8,561 nucleotides of DNA from Aestuariivirga sp. (lineage in GTDB: Bacteria; Pseudomonadota; Alphaproteobacteria; Rhizobiales; Aestuariivirgaceae): assembly GCA_020252385.1 (NCBI GenBank), contig JADCDC010000081.1, forward strand, positions 1 through 8,561. Reading direction: 5' to 3'. Shown here one piece after another: positions 4,253-8,561 of the stretch (position 1 is its first letter; every line of letters starts with the position of its first letter). The translations under genes and the position numbers were made by a program. The notes beneath the pieces were generated by a model that worked only from the letters and a program-made list of their open reading frames with translations, ran no database searches and was not told where the DNA came from.

Positions 4253-6139
4253 ATGCAGCAGGACAGCGCAGAACCGCACGGCCCCAGCAAGACCACACTC
4301 AAGCTGGCCTTCGCCACCATCGGCGTGGTGTTCGGCGACATCGGCACCAGCCCGCTCTACGCTATGCGCGAGGCGCTGCATCCGGTGGTGGTCGCGGGCG
4401 GTGACCTGCGCACCGCGGTGCTCGGCGTGGCCTCGCTGCTGATCTGGTCGCTGATCCTCATCGTCACGCTCAAATACGTCGTGTTCCTCATGAAGGCGGA
4501 CAACAAGGGCGAGGGCGGAATACTGTCGCTCGTCGTGCTGGTCGAGAGCCTGCTCAGGCAGAAGGGCGGCATCATCCTGGCGCTCGGCATGATCGGCGCG
4601 GCCTTCTTCTTCGGCGACGCGATGATCACGCCCGCCATGTCGGTGCTCTCCGCGGTCGAGGGCCTGAAGGTCGTCAACGCCGGCTTCGACCCCTTCATCG
4701 TGCCGCTGACGCTCGCCATCCTCGTCTCGCTCTTCCTGTTCCAGTACAAGGGCACGGCCGGAGTCGCATCGCTGTTCGCGCCCATCACCTTCGTGTGGTT
4801 CCTGACGATCGGCATCATCGGCTTCATCCACATCTTCGATGATCCCGAGATCTTCCTCGCCTTCAACCCCGCCTATGGCCTGTCGATGCTCATCGAGCGC
4901 CCGGGGCTCGCACTCCTCGTCTTCGGCGGCGTGTTCCTGGCTGTCACCGGCGGCGAGGCGCTCTATGCGGACATGGGTCACTTCGGCCCGAAGCCCATCC
5001 GCATCGCCTGGCTGTCGGTCGTCTTCCCCGGCCTCATCCTCAACTATCTGGGCCAGGGCGCCTTCATCATCACGCACCCGGAATCGGTCGAGAACCCGTT
5101 CTTCCTGATGGTCGAGGGATGGCTCGTCATCCCCCTCGTGCTGCTCGCCACCGCGGTCACCGTCATCGCCTCGCAGGCGGTCATCACCGGCGCCTTCTCG
5201 ATCGCCCAGCAGGCGATGTCATTGGGCCTCTTCCCGCGCATGAGCATCACCCACACCAGCGAGACCGAGCACGGCCAGATCTATGTCTCGCAGATCAACT
5301 GGATGCTGCTGGTGGGCGTGGTGATGCTGGTCCTCGTCTTCAAGTCGTCGAGCAACCTCGCCTCGGCCTATGGCATCGCGGTCAACACCTCCATGGTGGT
5401 CGACACGATCCTCGCCACGATCTTCTTCTGGAAGGCGCGCACGCTGCCGCGCTGGTTCGTGATCCCGGCGCTGGCGCTGATCCTCGTGATCGAGGTCCTG
5501 TTCCTCGCCGCCAATGGCCTCAAGATCGCGCATGGCGGCTACATGCCGGTGCTGCTGGGCGCCACCATCATCCTCCTGATGTTCACCTGGATGCGGGGCC
5601 GGCAGGCGCTGGCGGAGAAGCTCCGCAAGGAATCGGTCGAGCTCGTGCCGCTGCTCGACAGCCTCGAGCGCCGCCAGCCGACGCGCGTCGCGGGTGCAGC
5701 CGTGTTCCTGCAGACCGACCCCCTCTATGCGCCGAGCGCGCTGATGCACAACCTGAAGCACAACCGCGTGCTGCACGACAGGCTGGTCTTCATCACCGCC
5801 GAGACGACCAGCGAGCCCAGGATCGAGAATGAGGAGCGCGTCACGGTGAAGCAGCTGCCGCTCGGCGCATGGCTCGTCGAGGCGCGCTTTGGCTACATGG
5901 AGCAGCCCGACGTGCCCAAGGCGCTGCGCGCCTGCGCGCCCTTCGGCCTCGAGATCGACCCGCGCCAGGCCTCCTATTTCCTCGGACGCCGCGTCATCCG
6001 CATGTCGGCGCGCTCCGCCCTGCCCTTCTGGCAGCAGCGCCTGTTCATCATGATGGCGGGGCAATCCTCGCGCGCCATCGAATTCTTCCGCATCCCGCCC
6101 GACCGCGTGGTCGAACTTGGCATGCAGATGAGCGTCTGA
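4253..6139 (+). CDS. kup: Low-affinity potassium uptake protein Kup
   Basis: Kup is an inner-membrane K+/H+ symporter of the KUP/HAK/KT family. The 628-residue length is normal. Family motifs are present: GVVFGDIGTSPLYAMREAL at 24-42, whose aspartate (Asp29) is the residue needed for transport in E. coli; FFFGDAMITPAMSVLSAVEG on the next membrane segments; GGEALYADMGHFG with Glu235; NYLGQGAF; and YGIAVNTSM. About twelve hydrophobic segments run from 17 to about 450, followed by a soluble cytosolic domain (about 455-628) with the usual VFLQTDP and ITAET strands. The start at 4253 keeps a 15-residue polar N terminus; GAGG (4242-4246 region) lies about 10 bases before it, a fair ribosome binding site. 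It begins 44 bases after mepA and ends 19 bases before the PHP gene, so shared transcription is likely. No frameshift or missing motif was found. Confidence 0.96.
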   Translation: MQQDSAEPHGPSKTTLKLAFATIGVVFGDIGTSPLYAMREALHPVVVAGGDLRTAVLGVASLLIWSLILIVTLKYVVFLMKADNKGEGGILSLVVLVESLLRQKGGIILALGMIGAAFFFGDAMITPAMSVLSAVEGLKVVNAGFDPFIVPLTLAILVSLFLFQYKGTAGVASLFAPITFVWFLTIGIIGFIHIFDDPEIFLAFNPAYGLSMLIERPGLALLVFGGVFLAVTGGEALYADMGHFGPKPIRIAWLSVVFPGLILNYLGQGAFIITHPESVENPFFLMVEGWLVIPLVLLATAVTVIASQAVITGAFSIAQQAMSLGLFPRMSITHTSETEHGQIYVSQINWMLLVGVVMLVLVFKSSSNLASAYGIAVNTSMVVDTILATIFFWKARTLPRWFVIPALALILVIEVLFLAANGLKIAHGGYMPVLLGATIILLMFTWMRGRQALAEKLRKESVELVPLLDSLERRQPTRVAGAAVFLQTDPLYAPSALMHNLKHNRVLHDRLVFITAETTSEPRIENEERVTVKQLPLGAWLVEARFGYMEQPDVPKALRACAPFGLEIDPRQASYFLGRRVIRMSARSALPFWQQRLFIMMAGQSSRAIEFFRIPPDRVVELGMQMSV

Positions 6140-6158
6140 CAGTCTCGCGGAAATCCTC

Positions 6159-7091
6159 ATGACCCTACTCGCCCCCTTCGCCGCCCCCGGCCGCTTCTGG
6201 CGCGGCAACCTCCACACCCATTCGAATCTCTCGGATGGGGCGCTGGAGCCCCACGCGGTTGTCGATGCCTACAAACACGCGGGCTACGACTTCATGCAGC
6301 TCTCCGAGCATTTCATCGGCAATTTCGACTTTCCGATCGCCGACACGCGGAGCTTCCGCTCAAACAGCTTCACGACACTGATCGGCGCGGAGCTCCATGC
6401 GCCGGAAACCCGGGTGGGCGAGCTCTGGCACATCGTGGCCGCGGGGCTGCCGCTGGATTTCCCGCGCAACCTCGCCGGCGAGACGGGCGAGCAGCTGGCG
6501 CGCCGCGCTCATGAGGCGGGCGCCTTCATCGGCATCGCGCATCCCGCCTGGTCGCAGCTGACGATCGAGGATGGCCGCGCCATCGACTGCGCCCATGCGG
6601 TCGAGGTCTACAACCACGGCTGCGCCATCGAGAACGACCGGGGCGATGGCTGGTACCTCCTCGACCAGCTGCTGACCGAGGGGCACCGCCTGACCGCCTT
6701 CGCCACCGATGACGCGCATTTCAAGACGCCCGATCATTTCGGCGGCTGGGTGCATGTGAAGGCGGAGAGCCTCGACCCCGATGCGCTGCTCGGCGCCCTC
6801 AAGCAGGGCCTCTACTATTCGAGCATGGGGCCGCAGATCCACGCGATCGAGATGACGGGCAAGGAGATCTCGATTGCCTGCTCGCCGGTCGACACCATCA
6901 CGGTCGTATGCGGCACCTCGCGCAGCATGGTGCGGACCGGCCGCGCCATCACCGAGGCGAGCTTCGACCTTTCGAAGCTCGAGAAGGGCTGGCTCCTCCG
7001 GAAGCCAAGCGCGTGGTTCCGCATCACCGTCATCGACAATGGCGGCAAGCGCGCCTGGAGCAACCCGATCTGGTGGGATGAGCTCGGCTGA
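6159..7091 (+). CDS. PHP-domain metal-dependent phosphoesterase
   Basis: The PHP superfamily uses a cluster of up to three divalent metals to hydrolyse phosphate esters. The metal-ligand pattern is complete in this 310-residue protein: NLHTHSNLSDG (His19, His21, Asp26), LSEH (Glu50, His51), GAEL (Glu78), LWHI (His91), IAHPAW (His128), EVYN (Glu149) and TDDAHF (Asp184, His187). After the PHP barrel (about 12-210) comes a smaller C-terminal part rich in beta strands (ISIACSPVDTITVV, then WFRITVIDNGGKRAWSNPIWW), a common ending in this group of uncharacterised proteins. It has no polymerase, histidinol-phosphatase or RNase domain attached and no signal peptide, so it is probably cytosolic; the substrate cannot be told. 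The ATG at 6159 is 19 bases after the kup stop, and the GGAAA at 6149-6153 is a weak ribosome binding site, which suggests expression with kup. The fold is certain and the substrate unknown. Confidence 0.88.
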   Translation: MTLLAPFAAPGRFWRGNLHTHSNLSDGALEPHAVVDAYKHAGYDFMQLSEHFIGNFDFPIADTRSFRSNSFTTLIGAELHAPETRVGELWHIVAAGLPLDFPRNLAGETGEQLARRAHEAGAFIGIAHPAWSQLTIEDGRAIDCAHAVEVYNHGCAIENDRGDGWYLLDQLLTEGHRLTAFATDDAHFKTPDHFGGWVHVKAESLDPDALLGALKQGLYYSSMGPQIHAIEMTGKEISIACSPVDTITVVCGTSRSMVRTGRAITEASFDLSKLEKGWLLRKPSAWFRITVIDNGGKRAWSNPIWWDELG

Positions 7092-7137
7092 TCCATGCGG
7101 ACGCCGATCGACGTGTTCCCGCGCCTCTGCGAACAAT

Positions 7138-7212
7138 CCGTCACCCCAGCGAAGGCTGGGGTCCCGCTTTGGCGGCTCGGAAGCGGGATGCCAGCCTTCG
7201 CTGGCATGACGG
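7138..7212. repeat. REP-like inverted pair of hairpin units
   Basis: Two 32-base arms (7138-7169 and 7181-7212) are inverted copies with 28 of 32 positions identical, joined by an 11-base centre. Each arm also carries its own perfect 8-bp hairpin with a four-base loop: ACCCCAGC-GAAG-GCTGGGGT in the left arm and ATGCCAGC-CTTC-GCTGGCAT in the right. The unit (GTCAnnCCAGCGAAGGCTGG) is of the kind scattered between genes in many alphaproteobacteria. It lies between the PHP gene and the MFS gene and could act as a terminator or mRNA stabiliser. It has no transposase of its own here. Confidence 0.85.
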
Positions 7213-7234
7213 CAACCAGGAGGCGGATCCAGAG

Positions 7235-8452
7235 ATGGAGGTGAGACCCGGCCCTCCCCTCTGGCTCGTCATCTGCGGCCTGGGCATCACCCAGATCATC
7301 GGCTGGGGGACGACCTATTATGCGCTGGGCGCCCTGTCGCAGGAGATCGCGGCCGGCACCGGCTGGTCTGAGGCGTTGATCTTCGGCGCCTTCTCCGCGG
7401 CCCTGCTGGTGAGCGGGCTTGCTTCCCCCTGGGCAGGGCGGCTGATCGACCGGGTTGGTGGCAGGCGCGTGATGGTGGCGGGTTCGCTCCTCTCCGCACT
7501 GGGCCTCGCCATCATCGGCGCCTTTCCGCATCCTCTCACCTATGTCGCGGGCTGGCTGGTGCTGGGGCTTGCCATGCGGCTTGCGACCTATGACGCGGCC
7601 TTCGCCAGCCTGTCGCAGATCGCAGGTGCCGGCGCGCGGCGCGCCATCTCCTATCTCACGCTGTTCGGTGGGCTGGCCTCGACCGTGTTCTGGCCGGTGA
7701 GCCATTACCTGGCGCAGGGCATCGGCTGGAGCCATGCGCTGCTCATCTATGCATTGCTGCACCTCTTCGTCTGCCTGCCCATTCACCTCGCGGTGCTGGG
7801 CGGAGCCAGGGGCGATGGCGGCGGCGGAGCGGAACCAATGGCGGAGGATCGCGCCACGCTTGGGCACAGCGGCGGGGCGCGGCGGAACGCCATGGTCCTG
7901 TTCGCCGCGGCAGTGGCGCTGAACGGCCTCGTCTTCTCCGCGATCTCGGCCCATGCCGTGCCGCTGTTCGGGGCGCTGGGCTTCGGCGGCGAGCAGGCGG
8001 TGCTGATGGCAGCACTGATCGGCCCGGCGCAGGTCGCAAGCCGGGTGGGCGAGATCATGATGGGGCGGCGGATCAGCCCGATCCAGCTGGGCCTCATTGC
8101 CTTCGGGCTCCTGCCCGTGGCGATCGCGCTGTTCGGCGGGCTGGGTTTCAGCTGGCCCGCGGCCATCCTCTTCGCGCTCCTCTATGGCGCGTCGAACGGG
8201 CTCGTCACCATCGCCAAGGGCGCGGTGCCGCTCCACCTCTTCGGGCCGCGCGGCTATGGCGAGGTGCTGGGCGTGATCGCTGCCCCCAACCTGATGCTGA
8301 ACGCGGCAGCGCCGCTGCTCTTCGCGCTGCTCATCGGCTGGTCATCGGCGGAGACGGCCCTACTGGCGGCGGGGGTGGCAGCCCTCCTCTCGACGCTCGC
8401 CATGGCGATGCTGGCACGGCTTCACCGGCGCGCGGGGCCGACTTCCGTCTGA
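7235..8452 (+). CDS. Major facilitator superfamily transporter
   Basis: The 405-residue inner-membrane protein has about twelve hydrophobic segments in two halves. The MFS signature loop between segments 2 and 3 is clear: AGRLIDRVGGRRV at 67-79, matching the G-x-x-x-D-R-x-G-R-R pattern. The middle cytosolic loop (about 189-218) is Gly-rich and variable. The opening WLVICGLGITQIIGWGTTYYALGALSQEI resembles a group of proteobacterial MFS proteins annotated only in general terms, so no substrate is proposed. The start was set at 7235 because AGGAGG lies at 7218-7223 and MEVRPGPPLWLVI gives a normal N terminus. An in-frame ATG at 7169 exists, but it falls within the REP-like repeat and would add 22 polar residues encoded by that repeat. 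The gene follows the repeat, so it probably has its own transcription signals, and 69 bases separate it from fumC. Confidence 0.88.
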   Translation: MEVRPGPPLWLVICGLGITQIIGWGTTYYALGALSQEIAAGTGWSEALIFGAFSAALLVSGLASPWAGRLIDRVGGRRVMVAGSLLSALGLAIIGAFPHPLTYVAGWLVLGLAMRLATYDAAFASLSQIAGAGARRAISYLTLFGGLASTVFWPVSHYLAQGIGWSHALLIYALLHLFVCLPIHLAVLGGARGDGGGGAEPMAEDRATLGHSGGARRNAMVLFAAAVALNGLVFSAISAHAVPLFGALGFGGEQAVLMAALIGPAQVASRVGEIMMGRRISPIQLGLIAFGLLPVAIALFGGLGFSWPAAILFALLYGASNGLVTIAKGAVPLHLFGPRGYGEVLGVIAAPNLMLNAAAPLLFALLIGWSSAETALLAAGVAALLSTLAMAMLARLHRRAGPTSV

Positions 8453-8521
8453 CTGGCGGCAGCCGGGGGGAAGTGATAATCAGCCCGCCTCAAGACCCAG
8501 CGCCACGCTTCGAGGACTGCC

Positions 8522-8561
8522 ATGACGAAGACCCGCACCGAGACCGACACCTTCGGACCCA
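8522..8561 (+). CDS. fumC: Class II fumarate hydratase FumC, first 13 residues (runs off the right edge)
   Basis: Only MTKTRTETDTFGP plus one base is in the window, but this matches the characteristic start of class II fumarases in alphaproteobacteria (TRTETDTFGPIEVP), the TCA-cycle enzyme that interconverts fumarate and malate. A good ribosome binding site (GAGGA, 8512-8516) sits 5 bases before the ATG. The TRTETDTFGP opening is specific to FumC, not to the related aspartase or argininosuccinate lyase, although so short a fragment leaves some doubt. Confidence 0.85.
   Translation, partial: MTKTRTETDTFGP

Noticed and set aside
4073..5077. Long open frame on the minus strand opposite mepA and kup
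   Set aside because: It lies antisense to strongly recognisable kup and mepA; its product is Glu/Asp/Arg/His-rich with no domain pattern, as expected from the GC-rich codon bias of the real genes.
5219..6217. 332-residue open frame opposite the kup C-terminal half
   Set aside because: Low-complexity charged product antisense to Kup motifs; a codon-bias shadow.
7169..7234. Upstream ATG giving the MFS protein a 22-residue extension
   Set aside because: The extra codons come from the REP-like repeat; the ATG at 7235 has an AGGAGG upstream and gives a normal MFS N terminus.
6815..8236. 473-residue open frame opposite the PHP and MFS genes
   Set aside because: It crosses two clear genes and the REP-like repeat, giving peptides such as VMPAKAGIP typical of translated repeats; not a real protein.

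Overview
The window looks like chromosomal DNA of a high-GC alphaproteobacterium, most likely Hyphomicrobiales (Rhizobiales) or a close relative. The main evidence is a circularly permuted two-piece tmRNA gene and, next to it, an SspB of the alphaproteobacterial type ending in VVSLDQFRKK. The thyA, sspB, fumC and kup homologues and the strong G/C third-position bias agree with this. Genus cannot be told from the sequence.

Layout. Minus strand, left part: the 5' half of thyA (1-483, running off the edge); a lower-GC gene for a ribbon-helix-helix plus YfbU-domain protein (611-1291) with its own promoter and palindromic operator candidate (1304-1352); a small gene broken by a one-base frameshift (1380-1671); and a DUF4188 protein gene (1704-2210). 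Plus strand, right part: the permuted ssrA (about 2296-2610), sspB (2713-3252), mepA (3249-4208), kup (4253-6139), a PHP-domain phosphoesterase gene (6159-7091), a REP-like inverted pair (7138-7212), an MFS transporter gene (7235-8452) and the first 13 codons of fumC (8522-8561, running off the edge).

How the genes fit together. ssrA and sspB form one functional unit: tmRNA adds the tag ANDNYAPVAVAA to stalled nascent proteins, and SspB carries tagged proteins to ClpXP. sspB and mepA overlap by four bases (GTGA), mepA to kup is 44 bases and kup to the PHP gene 19 bases, so 2713-7091 could be one transcript. The block between ssrA/sspB and thyA (about 484-2210) is accessory in character. It holds the lower-GC YfbU gene, the frameshifted gene and several short inverted repeats. 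No integrase, transposase, CRISPR array, tRNA or rRNA gene was seen.

The most useful observations are the fully legible two-piece tmRNA (with G3-U70, T-arm, CCA and tag) beside sspB, the RHH-YfbU fusion with an operator-like palindrome at the expected transcription start, and the REP-like pair whose arms differ by compensatory base-pair changes. I found no convincing sign of a wholly new multi-gene system.
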